Assembly: GCF_000337835.1 (NCBI RefSeq)
Contig: NZ_AOLM01000029.1
Span: 1-64,000, forward strand
Direction of reading: 5' to 3'
DNA: 64,000 nt
DNA from: Haloferax sulfurifontis ATCC BAA-897
GTDB lineage: Archaea > Halobacteriota > Halobacteria > Halobacteriales > Haloferacaceae
Under the pieces are notes generated by a model. That model saw nothing but the letters and a program-made list of their open reading frames with translations, was not told where the DNA came from and did not search any database. Both the position numbers and the translations under genes were made by a program. Positions 16,455 to 24,717 of this stretch are shown here, one piece after another. Each line of letters begins with the position of its first letter. Position 1 is the stretch's first letter.

Positions 16455-17711
16455 CTAGTCTAACGTACCGTTCTTTTTCGCGAGTTCACGGATGCCTTCT
16501 AGATCACCAAACTCACTCTCCAGCGCGTCCAACGCCGACGACAACGAGACGTCCAAATCGTACTCGTTGTAGTTACCTCGACCGCCACTCGAGTCAACCA
16601 ACTGCAACACACCATGGAGGTTCAGATCCGACAAGTGGTCGTGTACGCGCCGACGCTTCAACGGCTCTTGCCCATTCTTCCGCGCAACCTTCTGGTACCG
16701 CCGATAGATTGCCTTTGTCCGTTCGGGCGTTTCTCCTCGAGCCGCTAGCTGACACACCGTCAATAACACATGCTGTCCATGTTGTGTCAACGAGTGCATA
16801 CCTTCAACGACTTGCTGGCGCTGAATCTGGAATTCTCCCTCGCGGACGTGTTCCTCTGTTACAAACGCATCACCACCAGCCCGCGCTTCTGACTCTGCAA
16901 TATCGACTGCCTTCCGCAGCAGTCGAAGTGCCTGCCGGGCCGATCCAGAGTCCCGTGCTGAAAACGCGGCACACAACGGAATCACATCGTCTTCCAACAC
17001 ATCATCATACAACGCAATCTCCGCTCGCTCACGGAGGATGTTTTGGAGTTCGCCAGCATCGTACGGCGGAAACAAGATCTCTTCCTCACAAAGTGTATCT
17101 TTGACTTTCGGGGACAGGTTATCGCGAAATTTGAAGTCGTTACTAATTCCGATGACGCCCAACTTCACGTCCAAGTCTAATTGTGAGCGTGCCCGAGGGA
17201 GTTCGTACAGAATATCATCATCTGATCCGATATTGTCGATCTCGTCGAGGACGACCAATACTGTCCCTCCGATATCTTCTAGGTCAGCATAGAGCTCACG
17301 AAACACGCGCTTTTGTTGATAGCCAGTCTCACTAATTGGCGCTCGTGAAGACGACACATTTGTTAGTGGGTGATTTGGCTTTCGAATTTCGTTCACGAGG
17401 TTCACCGCAACCTGATACGACGTGTTGCAGCCAGTACAGTTCAGTTCGATAATATTCACGTCAACGTCGTCGTACTGGTCAGCCGATTCCTGAAGCTCTT
17501 TGAGTAGGTCGTGCGTGGCCGCAGTCTTCCCGACACCTGTGACCCCATACAGAAACACGTTGTTCGGCTGCCATCCTTGGATTACCGGCCGGAGAGCTGC
17601 CGCGTATTCGTCGAGTTCTGCGTCTCGTTCCTCAAGAGTCTCAGGCTGGTAGTCGTCTCGCAACACGTCGTTGTCTCGAATAATGAATGACTCCCGAGTG
17701 AACCGGCCCAT
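16455..17711 (-). CDS. orc1/cdc6: Orc1/Cdc6 replication initiator
   Basis: This 418-aa AAA+ origin-recognition protein binds its cognate repeats and loads the MCM helicase. NNVFLYGVTGVGKTAATHDLL is Walker A, and VLVVLDEIDNIGSDDDILYEL is Walker B with sensor. SARDSGSARQALRLLRKAVDIAE is the sensor 2 region. A C-terminal winged helix around RRVHDHLSDLNLHGVLQLVDSSG recognises DNA. The ATG at 17711 is chosen because MGRFTRESFIIRD is the usual start and a TTTTAT box lies 26-31 nt upstream at 17737-17742 (minus strand). The frame is open to 17828 but only through repeat DNA. Origin repeats on both sides make this the replication module. Confidence 0.95.
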   Translation of the reverse strand: MGRFTRESFIIRDNDVLRDDYQPETLEERDAELDEYAAALRPVIQGWQPNNVFLYGVTGVGKTAATHDLLKELQESADQYDDVDVNIIELNCTGCNTSYQVAVNLVNEIRKPNHPLTNVSSSRAPISETGYQQKRVFRELYADLEDIGGTVLVVLDEIDNIGSDDDILYELPRARSQLDLDVKLGVIGISNDFKFRDNLSPKVKDTLCEEEILFPPYDAGELQNILRERAEIALYDDVLEDDVIPLCAAFSARDSGSARQALRLLRKAVDIAESEARAGGDAFVTEEHVREGEFQIQRQQVVEGMHSLTQHGQHVLLTVCQLAARGETPERTKAIYRRYQKVARKNGQEPLKRRRVHDHLSDLNLHGVLQLVDSSGGRGNYNEYDLDVSLSSALDALESEFGDLEGIRELAKKNGTLD

Positions 17712-17744
17712 AGATTGGACGATGTTGCTATATGTGATAAAACC

Positions 17745-18215
17745 ACGGGTGCCAGTATGACCAATAACCACACCCCTGTTGCCAGTAACGCCAATATATC
17801 GGGTGTTTATAAAAGACACTCTCTCCACTATTGCCAGTATTCCCTCGTAGATGAGGACTGGAGTTCAAGACGAGGTGACTAACAGGGTAATCGAACTATA
17901 TATACAGTTGTACTTTACTAATTCTTTTCCAGTACGGGTTTGGTTTTACCACTATTGATATAAATCTATCGTATAGATACTGTTGGCGGGAGTACACCCA
18001 GGTTCGTTCGAGTGCTTTTACTGGCAAAAGTGGTGTGTGTGTGTTATTTAAACGAGGCGAATACTGGCAGTACTGGCAACGGGGGTTCTCTGGGAACGAA
18101 CTTCCCCCACGAATCTACCCCCCAATCAGAAGTCCCCACGTTTGCACCAGCTTTACTGGCAATAGTGGACTGGTTATTGGCAGTACTGGCAACACCGGTA
18201 CCTCAATCAGCTAAC
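17745..18215. repeat. Origin repeats upstream of orc1/cdc6, with AT-rich segment
   Basis: Many copies of TACTGGCAA or its complement occur, for example near 17751, 17782, 17830, 18019, 18060, 18070, 18155 and 18185. The copies near 18070 and 18190 carry the CGGGGGT or CACCGG extension. An AT-rich stretch at about 17890-17990, with runs such as ACTATATATACAG, is a plausible DNA-unwinding element. Together with the repeats at 16277-16430 this makes a two-sided origin. Confidence 0.75.
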
Positions 18216-18464
18216 ACAATACGTCTGCAGGACTATCAAAACACAGCTGAGGCAGTCGACACGAAGATTCTGAGCGAACATCGCGTCTCTGAACTGCTGA
18301 AGGCCACGTGTTTCTTGAGGTCATGGTATCGGCCCGGCGGGCGGTGGACGGGAACAAGAGAGTTATCTTGAGCATCGACTAATTCTTGATTCCAGTATTG
18401 TACCGAACCAAGATAACCGACTGGAAGACCTCGCGTAGTCCGCGTTCTTCTCCCGACTATACCC
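18216..18464. other. Non-coding region between origin and duplicated module
   Basis: No supported gene. An ORF across 18012-18371 is an artefact of the origin repeats. Confidence 0.4.
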
Positions 18465-18637
18465 CCTGGTCACGAGTGTATGTTCTGACTTGTTGACTCT
18501 GGGAGCTCATACCCCGGTGTGCAAAGTGTAAATATACGCTATTCATGCGCGAGAGCGCTTGATGAGCAATTGAGGCTTTCCATTATTCATCTCTCACACG
18601 GGTTGTAGTGTCTTTCAAGCCACGGACGTTGCCCTTC
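18465..18637. repeat. Paralogous segment, copy 2
   Basis: This segment is similar to 5460-5650 in sequence order: a CCCC-GTCACGAGTG block, then the GTGTGC-AAGTGTAAATA block encoding CAKCKY, then ATTATTCATC and CACACGGG. It lies downstream of the intact small acidic protein gene, as its counterpart does, showing a duplicated locus. Confidence 0.6.
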
Positions 18638-18961
18638 CTATTTATCGGGGTTGACTGGCCCTTTATACTTGGATTTGATTTTGTCACCCTCTCGCCACTG
18701 CCAGTAGTAGTAGCGATTGTCATTGATCTCTTTGATCGTAATCGTCGCCTTCGTGGGGACATCATCTGGAAGGTCCTCGGGCCGTTCTTCGAGTTCCCCT
18801 TCCGGTGACTCGTCCTCGAGACGACCCTCGCGCTCCTTGTGTTCGGCCAACTCGTCGGCATAGTGAGCAACGTCTCGAAGGCGGTTCTGCCCCAACTTGC
18901 TGAGGGCGTTGACGACTTCTGTGGGGAGGCTCGTCGGCGGCGTCGGTGGTTCGTCGGACAT
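18638..18961 (-). CDS. Small acidic protein of the operator-linked module (intact copy)
   Basis: This protein of about 107 aa starts MSDEPPTPPTSLPTEVVNAL at 18961. A helical segment with RLRDVAHYADELAEHKERE is followed by an acidic linker and a beta-rich end, ATITIKEINDNRYYYWQWRE, then a lysine-rich tail. The YYYWQWREGDKIKSKYKG end is the part lost by frameshift in the 5.7-kb copy. It resembles small haloarchaeal nucleic-acid-associated proteins but I cannot name a family. The bipartite operator lies 16 bp upstream of the start. Confidence 0.7.
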   Translation of the reverse strand: MSDEPPTPPTSLPTEVVNALSKLGQNRLRDVAHYADELAEHKEREGRLEDESPEGELEERPEDLPDDVPTKATITIKEINDNRYYYWQWREGDKIKSKYKGPVNPDK

Positions 18962-18977
18962 CGGCTGCTGCCTCGTG

Positions 18978-19018
18978 TTAACCAACAATCGACGCTAATC
19001 AAAAATTTTGTTGGTTAA
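18978..19018. promoter_or_regulatory. Bipartite operator TTAACCAACA-N21-TGTTGGTTAA, copy 2
   Basis: The half-sites at 18978-18987 and 19009-19018 are separated by exactly 21 bp, as in the other copies. The core between the half-sites is closely related to copy 1 (GCTAATCAAAA in both). Here the HTH gene that follows the operator elsewhere has been deleted. Confidence 0.75.
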
Positions 19019-19281
19019 ATTGATGACACCGACTTCCTGCTTCGCGCTAGGTTACAACGTGCTGCGACGCATCGTCCAACATTCGGGCGCAAGCATAGAC
19101 CTCCTCGTGGACAAGTAGCGCCAGTTCGCCACTCTGGGCGGACAACTTCGTCGCATGAATAGCACTCTGCGAACACGCCAGTTGAGCCATCGCTATCCTC
19201 AAACTCGATGATCGACTGGTATGCCTCAGTCTCTTCGCCACAGTCAGGACATCGACCAAGTATCGTCGAATCACTCGTCAT
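19015..19281 (-). CDS. Zinc-ribbon protein with read-through tail
   Basis: The first 50 residues match the 50-aa zinc ribbon at 7414 (GRCPDCGEE, then ECYSCDEVVRPE), giving two C-x2-C pairs. The stop codon TGA of that copy is TGG here, so the frame continues for 38 residues (beginning WRTGATCPRGG) through what was the opposite-strand end of a TumE-like gene and into the operator. The tail is probably not a selected sequence. The zinc-binding part could still be functional. Confidence 0.6.
   Translation of the reverse strand: MTSDSTILGRCPDCGEETEAYQSIIEFEDSDGSTGVFAECYSCDEVVRPEWRTGATCPRGGLCLRPNVGRCVAARCNLARSRKSVSSI
19041..19118 (+). pseudogene. 3' remnant of a TumE-like gene
   Basis: Plus-strand reading ends in DLLVDK and a stop at 19116-19118, in the position of SADYLVDT at the end of the TumE-like gene at 7252, and the DNA after the stop is similar in both loci. 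The rest of the HTH and TumE-like genes is missing, so a deletion of about 1.1 kb has joined the operator to this tail. Confidence 0.5.
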
Positions 19282-19370
19282 AGGGGAGTGTGGAGACGCA
19301 TGTGATACTGTTCTGTTGTAGATAGAGATGAAGCCACTTCACGAAGGAAGTAGAAAGTTGAGTACGTTCT

Positions 19371-19775
19371 TCACCCTTGTGCAGCGACCTCGGTATCATC
19401 CGCCTCAACGCCAAGGTCGTACTCAACGTGGATGTCGCTGTACCAGACGACCGGCCGCTTTGATCGGCCATCCTGCTCAAATTCGACAAGTCCGAGTTCT
19501 GCGAGGTCGTTGACCGCGGTCGAGACGTTCTTGATGTCACGATCAACGAGTCGTGCGAGTTCGCGGAGACTCTTCGGTTCTTCGCGGGCAGTAGTCCGGA
19601 TAAGTTCGAGATTTTTTTCGCTCAGAACACGTGCAAGTGCAGCCTCGTCTGGAAGTGAGACGCCAGTGTGGTCATCAGTCAGTTCACCAGCGTCGGCTTT
19701 CGCTGCGGCTTCGAGTGCACGGTCGAAGAACTCGTCGTTCGATTCGACGCGGACGGTGAGTGTGTTTTCGGTCAT
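19371..19775 (-). CDS. HTH antitoxin of a TumE-type module
   Basis: This 134-aa protein starts MTENTLTVRVESNDEFFDRA, a typical N-terminus of haloarchaeal HVO_A0114-like regulators. A winged helix at about residues 70-125 (SLRELARLVDRDIKNVSTAVNDLAEL, then GLVEFEQDG) follows. The gene lies 35 bp downstream of a TumE-type toxin gene that is now frameshifted. I infer an antitoxin and autorepressor whose operator is probably the palindrome pair at 20104-20152. An upstream in-frame ATG at 19826 lies inside the toxin gene and is not used here. Confidence 0.75.
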   Translation of the reverse strand: MTENTLTVRVESNDEFFDRALEAAAKADAGELTDDHTGVSLPDEAALARVLSEKNLELIRTTAREEPKSLRELARLVDRDIKNVSTAVNDLAELGLVEFEQDGRSKRPVVWYSDIHVEYDLGVEADDTEVAAQG

Positions 19776-19809
19776 GGTTTGTTGGTTGGTGTAGATGGCC
19801 CCTACTGGT

Positions 19810-20096
19810 TTATCGGTGTGTTTCAACTTCGTCTTGGAAGCGTCGAAGTAGTGTTTCTACCCCTGGGAATGGGATTTCTTCGACGGTATCTCCCTCGTGT
19901 CGTTCGTGTACACCGTGATGGTTGTCGTAACGAACGATAGGATCGTCGCCTCCCTTCCGACCGTAGTGGAGCCCGTATTTGACACCCTCTGGGAACCTCT
20001 CCGATTTGGGAACGCTGAGGATACGGATATGAATAATTTTGTTATCAAACTCAGGGTGTCTTGATACAGAACTTCGACTTCATCGGAGGGTGGCAT
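19810..20096 (-). pseudogene. Frameshifted TumE-family toxin
   Basis: The ATG at 20096 begins MPPSDEVEVLYQDTL. After a missing base near 20053 the reading continues as EFDNKIIHIRILSVPKSERF, then GLHYGRKGGDDPIVRYDNHH and GVHERHEGDTVEEIPFPG, with a stop at 19810-19812. RYDNHHG-x-HERH is the signature of TumE-like toxins. One inserted base would restore a full 95-codon gene, so the toxin is inactivated while its antitoxin is intact, unless the indel is a sequencing error. Confidence 0.75.
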
Positions 20097-20103
20097 CTAC
20101 GAG

Positions 20104-20152
20104 TGTTGGTATTTATGCCAACATAATATATGTGTTGGTATCGACACCAACA
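20104..20152 (-). promoter_or_regulatory. Twin palindromes flanking the toxin-antitoxin promoter
   Basis: Two 20-bp imperfect palindromes, TGTTGGTATTTATGCCAACA (20104-20123) and TGTTGGTATCGACACCAACA (20133-20152), lie 29 bp apart on either side of an AT-rich TAATATAT box (20124-20131). The box is about 28-35 nt upstream of the toxin ATG at 20096, so occupancy would block TBP. The TGTTGG/CCAACA half-site is shared with the bipartite operators. Confidence 0.7.
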
Positions 20153-20306
20153 GTATCCTTCGAAGTTTGCCATTGAAGAGTGAGTTCTCAGTTTCGGCGA
20201 GACAATATCTCAACCAGTATGGATTGACAGCAATTGTCTGGTACCTATCTTCCTCAGGTACTCTAGCACCGGGATTGTCATGCCATCTCACTTCATATCG
20301 GCCAGT

Positions 20307-20318
20307 AAATATATAATA
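20307..20318 (+). promoter_or_regulatory. TATA box of the conjugation-type operon
   Basis: AAATATATAATA lies 20-31 nt upstream of the ATG at 20338, the expected distance for a leaderless transcript starting at the leader ORF. Confidence 0.6.
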
Positions 20319-20337
20319 TTCCGGAAATCTGGTTGAC

Positions 20338-20385
20338 ATGTACGCACCGCAAGACAATCGGTGCGGAACGATACCGAACACATGA
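20338..20385 (+). CDS. Possible 15-aa leader peptide
   Basis: The first ATG after the TATA box opens a 15-codon frame, MYAPQDNRCGTIPNT. Its TGA overlaps the ATG of the next gene (ATGA at 20382-20385). It would be the first translated frame of the mRNA and could couple or control translation of the operon. It could also be an accidental short frame. Confidence 0.35.
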   Translation: MYAPQDNRCGTIPNT

Positions 20386-20630
20386 TCTCCCGCTCAGTCA
20401 CCGTCGAAGACATCGATGAGTTGTTCCTCAGGTGGAACGACCATCTCAACGCATCGGCCCTCTATCGGCAAGCCCTCCGCGACGAGATGCAACTTCGCGA
20501 CGTTGAGCCGCACGAACTCCGCGCACAACTCTCCGAAGCCCGAGAGTTGGGCTACTCGCTTGATGAGATTGCAACCATGACGAGTCGCTACGCCGACCTC
20601 CAAGCGCTCGTGTACGACCACACCGAGTGA
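20382..20630 (+). CDS. Small helical protein, first full gene of the conjugation operon
   Basis: This 82-aa soluble helical protein (MISRSVTVEDIDELFLRW to YADLQALVYDHTE) is not recognised. Two helical blocks, residues 8-45 and 48-80, are charged and could form a coiled coil. The ATG at 20382 is preferred to a GTG at 20361 because it overlaps the leader frame. Four bases separate it from the pilin-like gene. It could be a regulator or substrate-recognition protein of the secretion machine, by position only. Confidence 0.55.
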   Translation: MISRSVTVEDIDELFLRWNDHLNASALYRQALRDEMQLRDVEPHELRAQLSEARELGYSLDEIATMTSRYADLQALVYDHTE

Positions 20631-20634
20631 CCTC

Positions 20635-21048
20635 ATGTCTGAGTCACACTCCCCTACTGACGCTCGCTCCGCCGGCCAGCGACAGCCCTCCCGATCCATC
20701 CTCCGACACGTCGCGATCGGTGGTGTCCTGTTCGCACTCGTTGCCGTCCAGCCAGTTGCAGCACAAGATAGCGTGGTCTGCAGCGCTGAGAAGTTGCCGG
20801 GGATGGTCGAGGGCTTCTTCCAGATCACGACGACGCTCGGCTTCATTGGGTTAGCAGTCATCTGGCAGGCCGACTCCCTCGCTGAGATCTTCACCGCCAG
20901 CCCTGAACAGAAAAAGCGACTCAAAGTCCACAAGCGCGCGGCACTCAAATCCGCCCTCATCTTGGCGGTGCTCGGCCCGCTGTACACCGTTGTGGCGTCG
21001 ATTATGGGCCTCCCACTCGGTGACTGCGTGAACCTCGCTCCCTGGTAA
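20635..21048 (+). CDS. VirB2/pilin-like small membrane protein
   Basis: This 137-aa protein has an N-terminal hydrophobic segment ending in an Ala-x-Ala-like site (VLFALVAVQPVAAQDS, about residues 32-46). Two further transmembrane segments follow (FFQITTTLGFIGLAVIWQA and ALILAVLGPLYTVVASIMG), separated by a basic loop (EQKKRLKVHKRA). Signal plus two transmembrane helices is the architecture of TrbC/VirB2-like major pilins. There are two cysteines outside the membrane. The assignment rests on topology and position at the head of the VirB4-containing operon, not on recognised similarity. Confidence 0.55.
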   Translation: MSESHSPTDARSAGQRQPSRSILRHVAIGGVLFALVAVQPVAAQDSVVCSAEKLPGMVEGFFQITTTLGFIGLAVIWQADSLAEIFTASPEQKKRLKVHKRAALKSALILAVLGPLYTVVASIMGLPLGDCVNLAPW

Positions 21049-21072
21049 GCGCACCGCCGACTCTGCCCTCCC

Positions 21073-22809
21073 ATGGATCACCGAGTGCCCTCCGTACTGG
21101 TAGCCGCCCTGCTCGTGTTGAGTTCCATTATCGGCCTCGCCACGGCACAGCCCCCGAGACCAGGGACTGAGACAAACGGCCTCACGGAAAACGAGTCGGC
21201 AACGCTCTGGTCTCGTGATAGCGACCGCTACGTCAGCCAACAAGACTACCAGCAGCAGTACGGCGACGAGCGAACGGCACTCCACCAACTCGCCAACGGA
21301 ACTGACATCACGTTCACGCGGCCGCCGGGGACGGCCGCGACGTGGACGCGCAACGACTTCGCGGATCTCGACGCCGGCGGGCCCGACACGTCGACGTACC
21401 CGCCCCATGCGTCACTCGAAGATGGGACGTTCATCGACGATGCGCACGCGACAATCTTCGCGGTCACGCCATCGACGCGTGGCCATCTCGACGCAGGTGA
21501 GACGCCGCTCTATATCGCCCCCAATGGGACGGTTCGCGGCCTCGTCGACTACCGTGTTCGTGTTCCAACCGGGAACGAAACGGGCAATCGGACCGTCGAT
21601 TGGACGCTTGTCTCTCACGAGATTGAGAACACCCGTCTGAAAATCGATGGTATCCCGGTTGCCTCGACTGCAGGCACTCACACGCCAGAATTACAGTATC
21701 ACACCACTCACTCGTGGAGCGCGAACCTCACGCTCGAAGCGAACATCTCAGTCCGGCTCAAGAAGACCGTCGAGACAACGGTTGGTGGCGAATCTAAGAC
21801 GACAGTCAACTACCGGACGGAAACACGAACCGTCTCGGATACACTCGATGCCGAGATTTACGACCTCGCAGCGTACCCCTACTACGCGCAGTATCCGAAC
21901 GGGGAGACTGGCGTCGCGATTTTCCAGTCCCGGCCGTGGCAGGGCTATACGCTCACCGATGATGCGTCCGCTCGCGTGCGTGGTGTGTGGCGGTTCTACA
22001 CGGCTCGCGACACGAACTGGGACAGACTCGTTACGTCCACCAGCACGTCGACGACCACGGCACAGTCGGATGCGATTCCCGTCCGAGTTCACGCGTACCC
22101 CTCGCAGATCGGGCCGCGAGCGGAGCCCGTTCGCGATGGGCCGGATATCATCGATACGTGGGGGGCTGACCGGGCGTCGCCTCGCCGGACAATTGGCGAG
22201 AACGTGACTGTCGAGGTCGTCAACGAGTCGTACACGCCGACCTATGGTCTGGCCATCCGTGCGAAGACCGTCGACCGGGAGGCGCTTCGAGTCGGCGGGA
22301 TCGTTCGCGGGGTGAATGCCACAATTGTCGACCCCCAAGTCGGGTCAGAGCGACAGCTTCGAGAGAGTAACCTCTCTGTCGAGCTCGTTTCGCAGACGAC
22401 GTCGAACGCGACCCTCCAAGTCGAGTTGCGCGATAACCAGACGGGCGCGCCAATCGCATCGAATGGGAGTGACCGACAGTACCCGATTGGCGGCTCGGCA
22501 CACAGCGGCTACATCACCGTGGGTGACCAGCGCGTTGAGACCAACGAGAGTGGCGTCGCAATCGTCACGCTGGACGAGCCGGGGATCTACACGGTCCGCT
22601 ACCACCCCGGCACGTGGCTTGGCCACGACCCCGCGTATGTGGGCGATACGGCCTCGGTTCGCTGGCATCCACTCGGGACTCTCGAGGGGTGGGTTGCGTT
22701 CGTATTCGAGGTCGGCTGGCAGGCGATTCCGTTCGTCGTGACGTTCTACGCCGGTCGCCGACTTCTCCGCATGTTTGGACCGACAGAGAGCTACTACCGA
22801 AACCAATGA
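21073..22809 (+). CDS. Large exported surface glycoprotein, membrane-anchored
   Basis: This 578-aa protein has a signal peptide (VLVAALLVLSSIIGLATAQ, about residues 8-26), a long extracellular beta-rich region rich in N-x-(S/T) sequons, and one C-terminal transmembrane segment (WVAFVFEVGWQAIPFVVTFYAG). A short cytoplasmic tail ends it. It is not recognised by family. In the operon it may form the surface-exposed part of the mating or secretion apparatus. The stop overlaps the lipoprotein start (ATGA), so translation is coupled. Confidence 0.7.
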   Translation: MDHRVPSVLVAALLVLSSIIGLATAQPPRPGTETNGLTENESATLWSRDSDRYVSQQDYQQQYGDERTALHQLANGTDITFTRPPGTAATWTRNDFADLDAGGPDTSTYPPHASLEDGTFIDDAHATIFAVTPSTRGHLDAGETPLYIAPNGTVRGLVDYRVRVPTGNETGNRTVDWTLVSHEIENTRLKIDGIPVASTAGTHTPELQYHTTHSWSANLTLEANISVRLKKTVETTVGGESKTTVNYRTETRTVSDTLDAEIYDLAAYPYYAQYPNGETGVAIFQSRPWQGYTLTDDASARVRGVWRFYTARDTNWDRLVTSTSTSTTTAQSDAIPVRVHAYPSQIGPRAEPVRDGPDIIDTWGADRASPRRTIGENVTVEVVNESYTPTYGLAIRAKTVDREALRVGGIVRGVNATIVDPQVGSERQLRESNLSVELVSQTTSNATLQVELRDNQTGAPIASNGSDRQYPIGGSAHSGYITVGDQRVETNESGVAIVTLDEPGIYTVRYHPGTWLGHDPAYVGDTASVRWHPLGTLEGWVAFVFEVGWQAIPFVVTFYAGRRLLRMFGPTESYYRNQ

Positions 22810-23651
22810 TTCCAACCGATTCACCGATTGGTAGACGTACCGTCCTTCGAACACTCGGCGGGGCCGCACTCGCCAGCGTTGCCGGCTGTCTCGATAGTAG
22901 CCGTAACTCGGAACCGACGACGTCCGACCAGACGTCGGCGACGACCGAGCGTGCTGGCCCGCTTTCACTCATCGCTGTCGAGGGCCAAGCCGTCGTCGTT
23001 GAGGTTGATACTGACGCACCCGTCGAACAGGTAAACCTCATTCAGCCGAATGGGGAACTGTTCGGGAAGCGTGGGCTTGCCGCCGGCGCACGACAGGTTT
23101 CGTTCGAAATCGGGACTGCCTACGAGCCCGGTGAGTACCGTGTCGTCGCACTAGATGGTGACGAAACTGTTGCCGAGGGTTCTCTCGAGATTAGCCCTCA
23201 GATTGAGATTCAGGACGTTGGGCTGTTTCGAAATGTACCGGATAAGCCGTGGGACGAGGTCTACGGTGAAAGTCCGACTGATGCAAAAAAGAACGGTGAG
23301 GCATTCGTCACGGTCAAAAACAGAGGGAGCGGACCGAATGCAATCGTTGAACTCCACTTTGCTGGTGACGTTCCTAATCCAATCGAAAACCCACGTGGGA
23401 ACGGAATCTATGAAGAAAGTAGCGTCGTCGTCCCTGCAGGAGAAACAGTTGATATTTTCAGTAGCTCATTCCCATTCGGTTCAGCCATTGGAGAGGATGG
23501 GATGGGCTGTTCGACTGATGGTAATCGTGGCCAGTTTACTGTTGTCGTAGACACTCGAGTCGCAGCTCGGCAGGTCACAAAAGAGTACAACGTGGCATAT
23601 ACTGACGCCGAAGAGATGCAAAACTGCGAGATTACGATTAGCGAGGCATAG
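22806..23651 (+). CDS. Tat-exported lipoprotein
   Basis: This 281-aa protein has a twin-arginine signal, GRRTVLRTLGGAALASVAGC, whose cysteine (about residue 27) is in a haloarchaeal lipobox and would be lipidated. A Ser/Thr-rich linker and Ig-like beta-rich extracellular domains follow. The ATG at 22806 overlaps the upstream stop; longer in-frame versions start inside the preceding gene and are rejected. It is probably a structural component of the cell-surface complex. From about 23150 the codon use is noticeably more AT-rich than in the preceding gene. Confidence 0.8.
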   Translation: MIPTDSPIGRRTVLRTLGGAALASVAGCLDSSRNSEPTTSDQTSATTERAGPLSLIAVEGQAVVVEVDTDAPVEQVNLIQPNGELFGKRGLAAGARQVSFEIGTAYEPGEYRVVALDGDETVAEGSLEISPQIEIQDVGLFRNVPDKPWDEVYGESPTDAKKNGEAFVTVKNRGSGPNAIVELHFAGDVPNPIENPRGNGIYEESSVVVPAGETVDIFSSSFPFGSAIGEDGMGCSTDGNRGQFTVVVDTRVAARQVTKEYNVAYTDAEEMQNCEITISEA

Positions 23652-23653
23652 CG

Positions 23654-24715
23654 ATGGTTGATCTCATTGACGTCGTATTAGAGGGTTTCAAAGACATTGT
23701 TGGTTGGATTATTGGTCTCTTTATGGACGCCCTGTCAACGGGGTACAACACTCTTTCCGAGGAGATGTTTGGGACCCCGACACCCGAGACAGATGGTGTA
23801 TTCATTTTTGGAGAACCAGCCAGTGAGCCGTGGTTGACTATTCGAGATGCACTCGTTGGTGGTGAGATAATGCTCATTGCATTGTTATTGCTCGTCGTCT
23901 GTGTTCAAGCACGGCACGCTATCCGAATATTCAATGTTGGTAGTGCCTACGAGGCCAAAAAAACGAAGAAAACTGCATGGGTTGGTGCATCTTTGATTGT
24001 TGTCTGGTATTGGGTTGGTGTCCTTTCGCTTTACCTTATTGACGGGTTTGCTCTCGCCTTACTCCCAACTATGGATTCGATTCGGAATGCTATGTTAGGT
24101 TTCCTTGGTGTAACGATATCTAACCCTGCTCTCTCTCTGGTGTTTGCGCTAATTGGTGGGCTCTCTATGTGGGCTCTAGAAGCACTATTCTACATCCGGA
24201 AGATCCTGGTCTATGTCTATCTCTACGGGATGCCGGTTGCAATCGCACTCGGATACGGAAATGTGCCTGTCGTCTCTGACGTTGCAATGGGCTTCTGCAA
24301 GAGGTTCGTCCCTCTCGCTGTCCTCCCTTTGCCTGCTGCAGTCGTTTTCAAGGGTTATGACCTGATCTACGGTGGCGGAACAATGGTCCCACAGACCGAC
24401 TTCCTGAAGTTCTTAGTTGCTACCTCGCTCCCGCTGGTTGCTCTCTACATTACATGGAAGACGTTCACGTACGCGACGCCGCTCACCGCGAAGGTGATCG
24501 GCGGTGCAACGCGAGGCGCAGCCCTCGTCGGCGGCGTCGCAGCCGGCGCGTATGTCGGCGGCGCTGGCGTTGCAACGACCGCCGCCCGCTGGGGGCCGAA
24601 AGCCGCCGCCGGCCAAGCACTCGCCCAGCGAGCAGCCGCACAGCGTGACTCGACTGATGACAGCGACGGACTGCCGTCGTACCGGCGGACCGAAAACGAG
24701 CCCCGCACCCGCTAA
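23654..24715 (+). CDS. Polytopic channel protein (VirB6/TrbL-like)
   Basis: This 353-aa protein has an amphipathic N-terminus and about six or seven transmembrane segments between residues 70 and 275, including MLIALLLLVVCVQA, WVGASLIVVWYWVGVLSLYL and VAIALGYG. A glycine/alanine-rich, positively charged tail follows. The layout (large loop, a central membrane block, Ala/Gly-rich tail) is that of VirB6/TrbL inner-membrane channel proteins. It lies directly before the VirB4-related genes, with 2-bp spacing on both sides. Assignment is by topology and context. Confidence 0.6.
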   Translation: MVDLIDVVLEGFKDIVGWIIGLFMDALSTGYNTLSEEMFGTPTPETDGVFIFGEPASEPWLTIRDALVGGEIMLIALLLLVVCVQARHAIRIFNVGSAYEAKKTKKTAWVGASLIVVWYWVGVLSLYLIDGFALALLPTMDSIRNAMLGFLGVTISNPALSLVFALIGGLSMWALEALFYIRKILVYVYLYGMPVAIALGYGNVPVVSDVAMGFCKRFVPLAVLPLPAAVVFKGYDLIYGGGTMVPQTDFLKFLVATSLPLVALYITWKTFTYATPLTAKVIGGATRGAALVGGVAAGAYVGGAGVATTAARWGPKAAAGQALAQRAAAQRDSTDDSDGLPSYRRTENEPRTR

Positions 24716-24717
24716 CC

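Noticed and set aside
18012-18371. 119-aa plus-strand ORF
   Set aside because: Its N-terminal half is a translation of the origin repeats, and the composition is unlike haloarchaeal proteins.
21246-23041. Several long minus-strand ORFs
   Set aside because: They are antisense shadows of GC-rich genes, rich in Arg/Ser/Pro and without family motifs.
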